A stretch of 64,000 bases of DNA, taken from contig JAIPMN010000963.1 in assembly GCA_020650975.1 (NCBI GenBank), positions 1 through 64,000 on the forward strand, given 5' to 3'. Below the pieces are notes generated by a model. The model had not been told where the DNA came from. It saw only the letters and a list, made by a program, of their open reading frames with translations, and did no database searches. Positions 1 through 13,700 of the stretch are shown here, piece by piece. The stretch is from Apostichopus californicus (lineage: Eukaryota > Echinodermata > Holothuroidea > Aspidochirotida > Stichopodidae). Within the stretch, counting starts at the first letter, position 1. Each line of letters starts with the position of its first letter. The translations under genes and the position numbers were made by a program.

Positions 1-37
1 TGCCAGTTATAACAGGCAGGACATGCTAACTCTTCAT
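1..37 (-). CDS. Possible further exon cut by the window edge
   Basis: In phase 1 after an AG at 38-39 the minus strand reads D-EELACPACYNW, phase-compatible with exon 68. The two cysteines fit a module end, but the piece is too short to be sure, and the acceptor (GACGAG) is poor compared with TTTAG four bases upstream, which would run into a stop. If real, the preceding intron is about 3.2 kb, the longest here. Confidence 0.5.
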
Positions 38-2180
38 CTCGTCTAAAGGAGTATACACATGGGATTTAATACTCGCTGTCTAGATATGTTTCATTTCAGA
101 ATATGTTTAATTATTTCTTAAATTGTTATTTACATACACGTTTTTTGGCCATGCGGACATAATGTCATTTTTACCGTACAATAGAAATTATATGAATAAT
201 TTTATAGATTGTAATGATATTAGCTTTACAGATAAAAAAGATATGCAATTGGGCTATTTTAAAGTGCTAAGATATCGATCGTTACCTCTGACCCCCTCTC
301 CCCCCCCCCTCACTTTCCTCAACAGTTCTGTTACCCTTAGGGTGGAATTTACCATTCCTCAGGACGCCATAACGCCATAACGCCATTCCCCAATCTAAAT
401 TAGTGGAGAGAATTTAGAAAATTTAATATTATTTTTTTTATCATTCAGTGACGTAATTATGTTTTCTAGTAATTTTAATAATTGCATAGATGTAGACCGT
501 CCAGGCCTGGAACCATGCTGACTCTCAGATATGATGTAGTGTTTGGCGTTTCAACGTTTCAGGTATTTTATATAACTTCGGTTGTAATGAAACTGGTCTA
601 TAATTTGTGAAGGATTTTTTCCTCACCAAACTTAAATACAGGTAGGACTTTTGCGACTTTCATGATGTCTGAAAATTCCCTGCAGCAAAATTATTTAGTA
701 CAAATAAGGGTAAAAGGTTGGATAATATAGGTAATGCTATTTTGCACTGAGTGCATGCGGCTCATATCATTACAGTCAACAGACCTTATGTCGCTAAACC
801 TCCTTACAATAGTCAGTATTTCAGTTTCAGTGGTATCGGGTAAAAACATAGAGCTAGTATTATTCTCATCTAGATATACAGTTGGTTGGTTTTGGATAGT
901 TGAATCAGGACCAACCTTTGGTGAAAAACGTGTTAAAGCCATTTACAATGTTTTTGTCCCTGTCATTTTCTAGCCCTAAACCCTCAACTCTAACCAAAGA
1001 TACAAACATTAACAGATTATGAAAATGAGATCTGTCAGAATGACAACGAAATGTAGATTAATTTCATAATTCCCCGCAAGCATTGAATGTGACCTATTTT
1101 AATGACAGTTATGTAATACTTCGTAAACTAGAGCGCTATCAGCTATACGTGGGCGAACGAAGTCAGAAGGGAGCAAACACTCGGCTCGTTTGATAGGCAT
1201 AGGCCTATATACTTAAATCGCTTCACTAGAACATGGAAATAGTAACCGTCTTTTGAACACAAGTTTTGAAGATATTTCGTACCTATGTATTCTAAAGGGC
1301 AAACATACAACGCACAGTGCAATAAGCTACCAGCAACTTGGCCGATCGAGTTTCGTGACCTCTCCGTGGGCTAATAATCTTAAAGAGATACATAACAACT
1401 GGTTCTGCGATTGACACGCAGTCACCGCTTGTCATTTTCAGTTTCTTCAAGTGGTGGCGCTATTTCTATTTTTACATCTGTTACATATTGCTCGCAACTT
1501 AAAGTCTCAATGTGTGTTTACCAAATTTTAACTTCGACCTTTCCAGTTTACTGTCCTAACAGCTCAGGGAAAATAACAACGTTTTAATGCAATTTTCCTA
1601 TTAATAATTATTGTTATTGAGTTATCTGTCGTTAAATATTTTGAGCTGAATAAAATTCGACAGATTTTTTAACGAGTCCGTAGATTCTACAAACTTCACT
1701 CACAATTTGCAAGCCCCGTCTAACAGATCATGGGCCAATCACATATTTCTGTTTTGTTTACGACCGTTAGGCATAGGACTTACGAGTGGACGATACGAGC
1801 ATATATAGGTTACATGTGCTATATAAATGTGTAATGAACATGCTGATATGGGAGGGAGCAGTGATTTTACGGTTAATCGTTCGCACCATAAGGGCAACAG
1901 AAGTAAATTTCTTTCTTTCGATTGCGACAGCTTTTTTACATTAAACCCACCTGGTCAGAGTGCATTTAAAATAAGAAATATTGAATCTGCTTCGGAATTT
2001 TGTTTTCTGAAATTCATCAGCAAACACGTATTGAGACTTTCAATGGATGTTATCTACCATTTATTATTTTCCTCTATACTGTACCATGGAAGCATCACAG
2101 GCTGATTACGCAATTGAAGCATGTACACTAAATAATAATATACTATTCTATAACTATATATACTTGAAGTATATAGTATA
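38..2180. other. No supported gene
   Basis: AT-rich sequence with only short open frames that show no codon or domain signal on either strand. I see no cysteine-rich exon. It is probably intron or 3' flank of the giant gene. Confidence 0.5.
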
Positions 2181-2342
2181 CAAATAATGAATGGTTATGA
2201 GTGCAATAGTGCAAATATTTCATGAGTTGAAAGATGGAATGTTCCATTCAACGAGGCGCAGCCGAGTTGAATGGAACAAATTACATCTTTCAACGAATGA
2301 AATATTTGCACTATTGCACGAATGGAAACCATTCATTATTTG
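2181..2342. mobile_element. 162-bp foldback / MITE-like palindrome
   Basis: Starts CAAATAATGAATGG and ends with its complement. The arms match over most of their length (GTGCAATAGTGCAAATATTT and its complement), with a short centre GGCGCAGCC. No coding capacity. A clear target-site duplication is not visible. Best read as a non-autonomous foldback DNA transposon of unknown superfamily. Confidence 0.5.
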
Positions 2343-2559
2343 TTTTATACAACACCTTCAAATTTGGATATAATTGGATGTAAAATGCACTCATGCAACA
2401 GATTGTTTTGAACAGACAGGTTTCTCTGCTCTCTTACCATTGAAAAAAGTGCTATCCAAAAAGTATATTGCACGGTTCTATTTCTTAGCGTGCAATAGAG
2501 CGGATATTGCATGCAATCGACGCGCAATTGACCAATCAAATGGCCGGAATATAATTAGG

Positions 2560-3160
2560 TGTTGTATAATACATGCTATTGCAGTCTTCCGTATGTATTA
2601 TAGTGCATTCCATTACATTCTACTATATCTATTTCAACTCTATTACTTCACATGCTATTGCATTAAACTGTCTGCTATTGCATTCTATTTGTAACTTATG
2701 TCTTTTTTTATTGCATTCTATTACATTTTGTTGCATTCTACAGTATGCTACTACATGCTTCTGGATTCTACTGTATGATATTGCAGTCTATTTCTACTGT
2801 ATTCTGATACAAGTCTACTGTATTCAATTGCATTCTACTCTTTGTTAATTGTCCATTGCCTTATGTTATATTCTGTTCCATTCTACTGCATACTATTACA
2901 TTTTATTACATCCTACTGCATTCTAATGTATCCTATTCAATAATATTTTATTGCATTCTACTATACTCATTTACTTTCTGTTGCATTCTATTGTACCATA
3001 GTGTACTTCAATGATATTTTATTGCATTCTAATATACTCATTTACTTTCTGTTGCATTCTATTGTATCCATAGTGTACTTCAATGATATTTTATTGCATT
3101 CTAATATACTCATATACTTTCTATTACATTCTATTCTACCAAACTGTACTTACAATATTG
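2560..3160. repeat. Degenerate TTGCATTCTA / ATTCTATTACA satellite
   Basis: About 600 bp of irregular repetition of 5-10-base words (ATTCTA, TTGCA, TTACA), ending in two copies of a longer unit, roughly 77 bp, at 3000-3140. It leaves open frames without coding features. Confidence 0.5.
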
Positions 3161-3274
3161 TACTTAAAATAAAGAGAACATTAAGAAAGGATCAAATGTT
3201 CTTCAGCTCAGACACATCTTCGCAGCTATTCTGAAACCTACATGTATAACTATCACATACTGATATTACATTAC

Positions 3275-3376
3275 CTATTGGGCAAGGTACCCCATCATCT
3301 GGAGTTCCTTCTGGGCAGTAGTAGCCTGCAGGACAGGTCACCGTGGAATTCATTCCTTTCTCGGGACAGCTCGTAC
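3275..3376 (-). CDS. Cys-rich repeat exon 68 (last certain exon)
   Basis: Phase 1-1, 102 bp. Reads GTSCPEKGMNSTVTC, CPAGYYCPEGTPDDGVPC, CPIG. It ends at a normal donor (GTAATG), so the gene continues to lower coordinates or beyond the window. Confidence 0.5.
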
Positions 3377-6300
3377 CTAGGTTCAGCAAAAATAGAATAA
3401 TACCATTGTAATGATGAGAAAGGGAACAAAGCAATGTAACTTATTATCAGATCGGAAAGAAATTATTTTACGATGCTTAGCGATGGCATGTGTATGTGCG
3501 AGAAGCCAAATGGCTGATAACTTAACACTTCACTTCAGGTTTAGATCCAATTTACAAATTAATATATATAGATCTAACAATAAAAAACAAGAAATAACAC
3601 ATTAAAGAGTATTACCTCTGAAGATGATACCAAAGGCAAACCACTTTAAAAGTTGACACTTTGAAAAGCTTACAGACTCTGTAAAAGTTTACTCTTTTAA
3701 TATTTGAAAGACTCTTTAAAAGTTTACTCTTTTAAAGTTGAAAGACTCTTTAAAAGTTTACTCTTTCTAAAAGTTTATAGACCCTTTAAAAGTTGACTCT
3801 AAATAAACTCATTCCTGTTCAAAAAACAAAAACACCAACACAACAGACTTGGTTTAAACATTTGCCCAAAAAATTATGAACTGAGATGTTAATAAAACAG
3901 GAGCACAAAGATGGTAAATTCTCCACAATGATGATCTTACCTTCAGGACAAGGCCAGCATTCCCCAAGACCAAGTCTGGGGGCATAAGTCCCCTTATCAC
4001 ACTCTGACTCCATCGTTGCGCCGCTTTCGCAGTAGTGACCCTGGGGACATTCGTACCCTATGACCCCATCGCCGGGTCGGGGGGTGTCCGACCCACCCGT
4101 ACAGATGTAACCTGCCTCACACGCTATGTCAATGCCTGTTAACAAAGTAAAAATAGTTTTGACATTCACAAAAATGGCTTAAAAAGAATATTTTTTTTCT
4201 TTCGGAAATACACCAAAAGTTCGGACAACCTTCTCAAGTTCTTTATGAAATCACACCGATTCCATGTGGTTTCACAAACAGTTATAAATTATGTTTTTGA
4301 CAGACTATAAAGTCTCAGAAAAGCAGGTGAATGGGTTTGCTGCAGATTGTCAGGATGATTTCATTCTGTACATTATCAATTAATATATTGTAATCTTTTT
4401 TATTTTAAATGTTAAAGTAAGAAGGGCTGATGTTTTGATCCTAGCACGACCTTTTTCAGAAGCTTTCTTTCTTTTTTAATTGACAGAACACTTTGCAAGA
4501 CATGGATTCTCGTCTTTCTTTGTAACTTTGTCTCATCTTCGGTCATGAGATCCAAACAAAACTTCTACCAGTAGTATGGACCAGCCGGACAATGACGGGA
4601 GTGTATGCAAGAGTTTTTAAATTTCCACCGAGGAAGAAAAGTTGAATGTTTCTTACCGAGCATGGAGCTGTTTGCGGTGCAGTACCTTCCAGGGTTGCAG
4701 GGTGCGCAGTCAGTTTCATTAGTGTTACCAAACCCACTAGAGATGGTCCCTGATGCGCACGGGGTAGGATTGTAACTACCCTCTGGACAGTAGTTGCCCT
4801 CTGGACATATCTGAGGAGTAGGTGTGTCATCGCCCCCCTCACAGTAATATCTGGAAATTGACAAGTTATCGTTAATGATACTTATTTCTAAAGGAGTCTT
4901 CTTTACTTTTCAAGAGTATTTATAGAAAAAGATTATGAATGGTGAAGACAGATATAGAATCTGGGGGTCTGATATTTAATGAGTTGTGCAAGAAATAACC
5001 ATATTTATGGTCATCACACACATTTTGGGGGAAAACTTTGAAAGTTTGATTCAAATTATGGCATAAGCAAGTCAGCATTTCCTTCGTTCATCAAGGGATA
5101 AAAGAGAAAATATGTAAAAAAAAATTTAGAAAAGTACCAGACATTTTAACAAAAGACCATGGATTTAAGTGAAAGATAACTACATTTATTTCAAAATATA
5201 TGAAAAAAAACAAATTATACAGATAACAATGACTTGGAATTACAAATAAATGTTAAACATTCATGAGTTAAAACCAAAAATATGCAACAATATTAAGCTA
5301 AAATAATTAATAAACCAAGAAAGTTGATCGCATATTTCCGAGGAGAAATAAAAAAAAAAAAAGGGATCTTACCCAGCAAAACATAAATCTTGCGATGTAG
5401 ATAAGCCTGGATCCTGGCAATAATAACTAGGCAGGCAATCCAAACAGGAGCTAATGTTGTACGCCCCCTCTAGACCGTTGTAGGTACCCGGAGGACAGGG
5501 GTACTCCACTGCATGGCGGGTACCAGCCGGACAGTAGTAGCCGGTAGGACAGGTGGCATTGGACAGGTCAGAGACAGCAGCATGTGTGTTGTCACAGAAG
5601 TATCCTAATGGGTGACAGAGAGGAAAAAGTGGAAAATATTTGGGTGGAAATAATTTTGATAAATTATTTAGCTTTTTTTTTTTTTTTTGTAAAATAAAAA
5701 ATATGGTTCCACACTTGAGTAAGACACCAGCTATCTACCAGCACCTACAAATGATTGACAAAGCTTATAAGTAGTGGTATTGGCAATGAGTGGGAGGCGG
5801 GGTGGGGGTGGGGGTGGGGAGATATTCAACTGTAGAACTGAGAAGGGATGGGTGTGTCCAGAAATCAACCACCAGATGGTAATATGGAAACATATGAAGT
5901 ACATAATAGGGTTGAAACTCCAGAACTGTTTCACTTTAGTGTGGGAAGGAGGACATTTAAACTGACTATTTTCAAAATTTCTCCTCCCAGTATGCAAACT
6001 AGCTATAAGCGTTTTGACCCTTCTAAATTGAGATGGATTATTTATGGCTGCATGTATTGCCAACAAGGGTATTTAAATAGTATGTAACGTTACAGCATAG
6101 AATGACAGCTTTAACATGCCTATGCAACTGTGGAATAGAGGTTTCTTGGTTGACATTTAAGTTGTCAGTTTACTGTCATCGGTGGTATGATAAATAATAT
6201 CAGGTCAACTTTAAACATTCATGATCCATAGATTTTTGGCTCAAAAGCTTTGGTGGTCGAGAGCATACGGTAATGGTATGGAGAAAGATCTGTTTATGTA

Positions 6301-9300
6301 ACAGATGGGTTCCAAGAAACTGCTTGGTTCTCCCTTACCTGGTTCACATAAGTTACATTCATCTGTGCCTATGTCGTCCTGGTAGTAGCCATCTTCGCAT
6401 CGGGTAGGAACGGGTGAGTTCTCCGGGCAGTAATGGCCAGTGGGACATAGATAGTCCCCTGGGGTGGGGGTAACCTGGCCCTCTGGACAGTAGTAACCTA
6501 TTAAAGAAAGAAATAAAAAATGTAATAGGAAAAGAAAACTAATCTGTACGTCTCACAATTAAAGGAGCAGTGTCACCATTTCTTGCCTCTTTATTTCATT
6601 CGTCTGTCATCCTTATTACTCTTAGTCACCGTCCCAATAACTAAAGGCTGCAGCAGCTGCAATATTTCCTGCAGCAAGACTGAGTCAATATTGAAAAACT
6701 ATAGAGATTATCTTGGCAGACCAATAGTGCCTATTGTATGAAACTACAAAGCCCAAAAGATTACATCCTACTCAGGCTGGCTGCAGCCTGCTGCAGCCCC
6801 CTCAGCATCCTACTGTTGAGATGGTGCCTTAGGTCCATGACGCATTACGTATAACAAAATATCAATCACATCACAATCGAGCCCACATATTTCACCAAGT
6901 TTAATTCCACCTCATCAAACCTTCCTCACCCCTGTAAACCCCTCCCCCTCTCTCCCCCCTCCTCCTCCCCCCTCCCCCTTTCTCCCCTCTACCCCCTCTT
7001 AACAGGTTGTACCTACCTGCATCACAAATACCACTGACTATATCAGCTCCTGTCTCATTACAGTAGAATCCAGAGGTACAAGGCAGACAATCCGTAAACT
7101 GGTCTTGGTTAGTGGAGGGGTTGTACGTCCCGTTGGAGCACGGGGTAGGCAGGGTGCTACCCATGGGGCAGTAGTGCCCCACCCAGCAATCCTTCTGTCT
7201 GGGGTGTGAGGAACCGGTGGGGCAGTAGTAGCCCGGGTGGCATTCGGCCATAGGAGCGGCCAATCCTGACTGGTTACAGAAGTAACCTTCAGTGCACTGG
7301 ATAACGGCCGGAGATCCCAGCGGGCAGTATTCACCGGGCTGACACTCACCACCGTTGGTGGATGGCTGTAAACATTGAAAGCAGAATGTTGATCAAATAT
7401 AAGAGGGAGAAAGGAAACATGGCAACCGAGCAACCACACAGCTAAAAGAATACAGAATATATATATATACATAATATACACAAAATATACTAGGCAAAAT
7501 GTAAAATCTGAGGGAAAATTTTCCAATTATTTTGTGCAACTACGTTGAATCTCACAGAAACTGAAAATCTCTTTGAAAGCTGTTGTAAAAATGTCAATCT
7601 GGTTGATGACGTTAACCATCTGGTGATTTTTATAAATGACAAGGTGACATCGATGGTCGATAGGAGGACTTACCATAGACTCATTGGCACCCCGACTGCA
7701 GTACCATCCCTCGTCGCAGACATCCGTGGGCGCAGAATTGCCCTCCCCTGCGCAGTAGTAACCTGGCGTGCATTCCAAACAGTCCCCGACGTCCTTCTGC
7801 AGGGTGGCGTTATTGAAGGTACCCGATGGGCATGGGTACTGGTAGGGGTCGGTGGTGTTGGTGGGGCAGTAATACCCACTGGGACATTCATTCATCTGGT
7901 AGTCTGTGGTGTTGCCGTAACAGTAATAACTCTCTGGACAGCTCTTACAATTGTACCGGCCTTCTTCATCATTGTACGAACCAGCAGGACATCCTAGAAG
8001 AGGATGGGGATAAATAATCGAAGGGAAATTATTTGAAGCAATAACTGTCATTTCGTCAGGAAGTAGGGGTATAGCTGCCCTCGGGACAGGGGTGACGTAT
8101 TGAACAGGTGTCCCCTGGCATAACTATAATCATATACATTCATTTTAAAAACAATTGTCACTACCTTTAATAACTTGTAAAGGACAAGAAAATAATTATT
8201 TAAATTCCAGAGCTTTGTCCCTTTTTTCTCAGAAGAAGTCATAATATAAATAGTGTTCATATTAAGGAGTTCCTAGCTTGTCCAGACTAAAGTTCAAAAT
8301 TCAAAGTTTTTTGAAACCCAGAAATAAGTTTTTCCTTGTCCCTACTTATTCCCCAACTTTTCCACTTTTCCAGACCATATGGGAATCCTGCCATTATTGC
8401 TGTATTTCAACAATTGCTATAATTTCTGCAATTTTCAAGTGTGATAAAAAATATATATTTACACAAGAATTTCTCCCACAAATTTCATCATAATTTAACA
8501 GAAAGGCAAAAGATTCTATATCCCTACCTTGTGGATATACTGTGCCTTCCGGACAATAATGGCCCTCCGGACATACGTGTCCGATGATGGGATGGACAGT
8601 ATTTGTAGGACATTGATTGAGGTCGATCATGAAAGGATTTGCCTTGTCAGCTCCGGAGATGCAGTAGAAACCCGCCATGCAAGTATCCGTTGGTTCGGTG
8701 AGGTTCACCCCACCGCAATATTGTCCTAGGTTGATAATAAATAAACGTTAAAAATTGTGTGAATATGAAGAAATATTATTAATTACAATGCAACTAATCA
8801 AGTTTCATCACTAATTTGTCTCTGAAGCACAGTTAAATGTGGCTTTCTGTGGCTGATATTAAAGGAGCACACATTCTTGGGAGATCATATTTCTTGGATG
8901 TCTTCAACTTAACCTTGTTAGAAAACTTCTTGTGCCAAAAAAAAGGTATCCAACTTTGATCAATTGTTTTCATATTTTGTTGAAAAATTCAAGTCAATAT
9001 CAGTTGTCATCCCTCTGGTAGACCCAAACAGTACAAATACCTATCTCTGTACCTCTTTCTTGGTTGGAATAACCCCCTCCCATCCCTCCTCCCCATGGTG
9101 GTACCATACACTAATGACCCCTGTACATGTCAGCATTCATCCCTCAAACTTTTCTCTTAAAACCATGCCATTGGGTATAACCCCTCTGACAATACCACAC
9201 TGTGCAAACACCCACCTCTGTACCCCTCGGCCTTTGACCCTCAACCTGATTTCTCTCACATACCCTGATGGGTCAATATAGTAATTATACCCATCATAGT

Positions 9301-10692
9301 ACCCCTACCTCCACCCATCTCTTACCTCCATCACATGGGGTACACTCCTCTGCAGCTGTTAGCCCCTGAGCTGCACCATAGGTGCCAGCCGGACAGGACT
9401 GCCAGTCATGGCCCGTACCATTAGGACAGAAGAATCCCCTTGGACATGGGTCATAGGTGGTGAAGGCCACTCCTACTACAACATTTTCTGGTATACAGTA
9501 GTAGCCTGGAACAAGAGCAATAATAAATAGAGATAATAAAATATGTTCTTGAAGCGCCCAATATCCAGTATATAAAAAACACTGTCCATGGCAAAGAAAA
9601 AATCAAAACATGAACTGAATAAATAGGGCGATTACATAAGTTTATCATAACGAGCAGTTTTTTATGTCCAATGGCAAAATAATTCAATGGAATCTGACCT
9701 GCAGCTGTACCGATTTCTATCTCCGAAAGTGTGACTTTGTGACTGGTTTGTACCAGGTTGAAAGAGTGACTGGTATCCAGGATATAACCCGGGTTATATC
9801 CTTTTAAATATATATCCTTTTTAATATTTCATATTACAAAGATGCAAATAATGTGTTATCTGATGGGGGACCAATAGAGATCTTTTATAATTGAAGTTGT
9901 ATGGTCCCTGGCTTGAAATTAGCGGATCATGTGAGCCGTCATATTCTGAGCAAGTTGAGGTTTGAGGAAGAGGGAAATGAGTTGACATAGTCAAGCCATG
10001 AGGCAACCAACAAACGAAACAGACTGAGTAATATAGCCTATTTTGTTACTTACCTTCTGGACACACTTCACATTCAGCTTCTCCTTCATGGTCCATGTAA
10101 GTCCCTGCTGGACACTCCTGGGGTGAGGCGCTGCCCTGTGGACAATATCTACCGACGGGACAGATCACAGCTTTACCATGGCTGGAGCCGAGTGGACAGT
10201 AGTATCCTGGTTCACAATCCGCAGACGGTTCGGTCAGAGCTAAGAAATTAAAACATAGCAGAGATGTCCAGTTGAGGATATCTTACGATGAGTCTTTTCG
10301 ATTCATTTATTTCAATCAAGTGCTCACATTAACTTCACATCTCCTGTTGATTTCAGGACTATCCTACTAAGATTTAAACATTGGGACCTTTTAAATTTCC
10401 TACATTTAAAGGAGTGTTAGCTCAGTGGTTAACGCCGATGCCTTCCAACGATAAGGTCTACAGTTTGAGTCAGCCCAAGATTAATGTATGTCGTCCAGTT
10501 ACAGAGTTGTTGACAATTGACAATTCCTAATCATGGACGTTAAATATGAATCTAAAAGACTGACTTCGGTCAGCTTGCGGCTTTGATAAGCCAATGATGG
10601 CTTCTTCGCGAGTTCCTGCTTGCCTAAACTACATACATACATATACGCACACATACATACATTCATCTAGAAAAAACAGTTTGCTGACAACT

Positions 10693-10723
<31 letters not shown>

Positions 10724-13700
10724 GAGCATTAGATGTCTGAATTCAGTTTGTCTCAAAGAACTCTCAAGATGTGTATTCAAGATATTCACTTTACTGTTCA
10801 TAAATAAATACTTTCCTTTTCTAGAAACTTACCTAGGCCATCGCAGTAATACCCCGGAGTACACAGGAAACAGTCGTTGACGTCCTGAAGAGCCGTGCCG
10901 TTAGAGAAGGTCCCGTTTGGACAAGAGAACGGGTCTGCTGTGGCCTCTGGACAATAATAACCCTCCGGGCAAACAATCTGGTTGGGCCTGGTTGATCCCT
11001 CTGGACAATAAAAGCTGGCATAGCATGGTCCAGCAACTTCAGTTAATGCTGTTCAGAAAGAATACATTAAAATTAAAATCATATCAATAATGTATGCCAG
11101 ATATATGAAGAATGAGTCTGATACAGAGTAAAGTTGAATGTTTTACAGTCTTGTACCAAGGCAAGGCTTCTCACACGACTTTACAACATTTAACCCCTGG
11201 TCACTGATAACCTGGCCCACCCACGTACCCAAGTGGGCACAATTCAGTCAAGTCGCTCCCATGACACTGCAGTGCGCCACATCTATGTGTTCCCTGGGGG
11301 ATTGCCATACAATGCTGCTACAAACCGGTGCATGCGACTTTATTAATAATTTCCCTTGCAGGCTGTATTTATGCACCTGGCTGAAGAGAGGTACTGAAGA
11401 ACAAGTGCCTTGCTCAAGTACACACGATACAATGACACGCCAAGACTCAAGCCTGCAGGACTCAAATCTGCAGGACTCGAACCTGCAGGACTCGAACCTG
11501 CTATCCTTATATCACAAGTCCAAGCGGCTTAGCTATTTGACCACATCTCTCCAGCAGGAGTAATGCTTAGAAGAGGAAGTATAAGTGGTCAGGTACTTCT
11601 CTTGCAATATGTCAAATCTGAATGAGTTCATTTGGTAAGGACGATATATTTTGAAGTCGCAACCCAAAAGACGTATCTACAAATGGAGCTAAAATGGAAT
11701 CCAAATGGAGCTAAAATGGAGTCAAACCTTCCCTGTATACTGAGTACCACCAGCTAGATTACATACACAGATACTAATTTTGGGAATCCTGCCAAATAAT
11801 CTTAACTTCAGATGTACAAATTTTACATACTTTTTTAAGAAAAGTCACACAAGAAAGAACCTGGGCACCCAACACCAAAATAACCAAAACTACTGATCTC
11901 TCAAGCCCAGTCTCCTTGCTGAAAAAAATCAAACACCACGTACCGGTCTCATTGCAGTAATACCCAGCAGTACAGTTGAGACACTCATCCACAGACTGAA
12001 GCCTTAAGTTGGGACTGATTGTGCCTTCAGGGCAGGCACTGGGGGAATCAGTCTCTTCCATGCAATAATAACCAGCAGGGCATTCACCATTCCAGGGATC
12101 TGTAAAGTAAGCAAACTCTGACATTTTATTCATGAACTTATTTTGGAATGAAACTTTCCCAGAATTTGAAACCAGTGTAGCTGAGACTTACAAAATCCTG
12201 TGCTCTAACAACAAAGCTATCCAGCCACTACTCCAGTGGCAATTCCAAAATTTTGCTTGCAGAATCAGTCACTAGCCACAGTATGTAACAAGGAATCACA
12301 CCCATATTTCATTCGTTACAAGTCTTCTGAAGAAATTCACTCAATTTTTTAATTTCTTGGCATATTGAAGATACTAATAACATTAACTCAGACTTGCAAC
12401 CTGTGATGACTATATAGCAAATAGTGTTTCTGTTTTCTTTCAAATTTTCTTTTCTTCTGCAAATTTTCAATATTCTTGACAATGGCATAACTTTTTTATT
12501 AAAATATAACTTATATCAAGCTAGTTTTATTAAGATAAAAAAAAGTTTAAATGAAAAAAAAATGAAACTTCACAATCAATTTGAAACTTGGATAATTTAA
12601 AGGACTGCAGCTTGTCTTGCCTTTCCCATTTCTTATAAAAAATAAAGTTTTTAACCACCCAAAAAAAGAAGTTTTACAACAACTACGAATGAGAGTTTCA
12701 AGAATGATTTAGCATCCATTCTAATTACTAAATGGATTTAATATTTTAGATACAGTTTCTTAAATTATGATCAGCTCCTCTCTGATAATGGACAACAGAT
12801 CTCACCATCGTTGGGAGTGGTCGTGTCCGCACCGATCCTGCAGTAGTAACCGGCAGCACAAGGCCTCTTAGGAAAGGAGAGCCCGTTCTCATCACAAGCC
12901 ATACCTCCGATGCAGTCCGTGCACTGGGACATCTCCTTCAGACCTAACAAGGTAAAGACAAGATGAACAAGTGTTAAGATGTATTTGATTGAAGCATTCA
13001 TACCATAGATATGACGATAAAGTCAAGTCAGTCAACATGATGAATTTTAACGAAGAATCAAAAGTTACAAACCTACCTTCCAAAGTACGTAATAACAAGC
13101 ATCTCCATCTCCTTGTAATGTATATCACACCCCCCCACCCACCCCCCCCCATACCTTCGCCTATTGTCATTCCCACATCCTCACACCTAGACAAGCTTCA
13201 ACTTCACAACCAATAAAGCTCACAAGAACTGTAGATTCTAACTTCACAAGGTTGAGAACCTGTTTCTTTTTTTCTTTCTAACGTTGAGTAAAATCCACAA
13301 ATAAAACGAGGACTTTTCAATACCAAAAAGTATCATTGGCCTTTCACAGTTTCTTTGCAAAGTTTGGACATTTTTATTAAATGTTCCGAGCGGACAAGGG
13401 TGTTCTTTCTAGTGGTCTAGAATTCTAAGGCAGTACAGGTGCATTTCAAGGTAACTTTATTCTTACCAGTGATGTTATTAAATGTTCCGAGTGGGCAAGG
13501 GTGTTCTTCAGCGTAAGTGGTGCCGTTGGGACAGTAGTAGCCCGATGGACACACGTACGACCCGTACCAGACCACCGGTCCTATGGTGGCATTACAGTAA
13601 TGTCCTTCCATACACGTCTTACACGTCCACTGTCCTGGAGTGTCCTGGAACGTCCCCGATGGACAAGGCACTGGATCTCCGCTACCGGTCTCGCAGTAGT

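Noticed and set aside
123-2105. Short plus- and minus-strand frames in the first 2 kb as genes
   Set aside because: Under 95 codons, no domain, no splice partners, and AT-rich composition like the introns.
7545-7997. 150-residue plus-strand frame
   Set aside because: It is antisense to exon 62, and its length follows from the codon bias of the Cys-rich exon.
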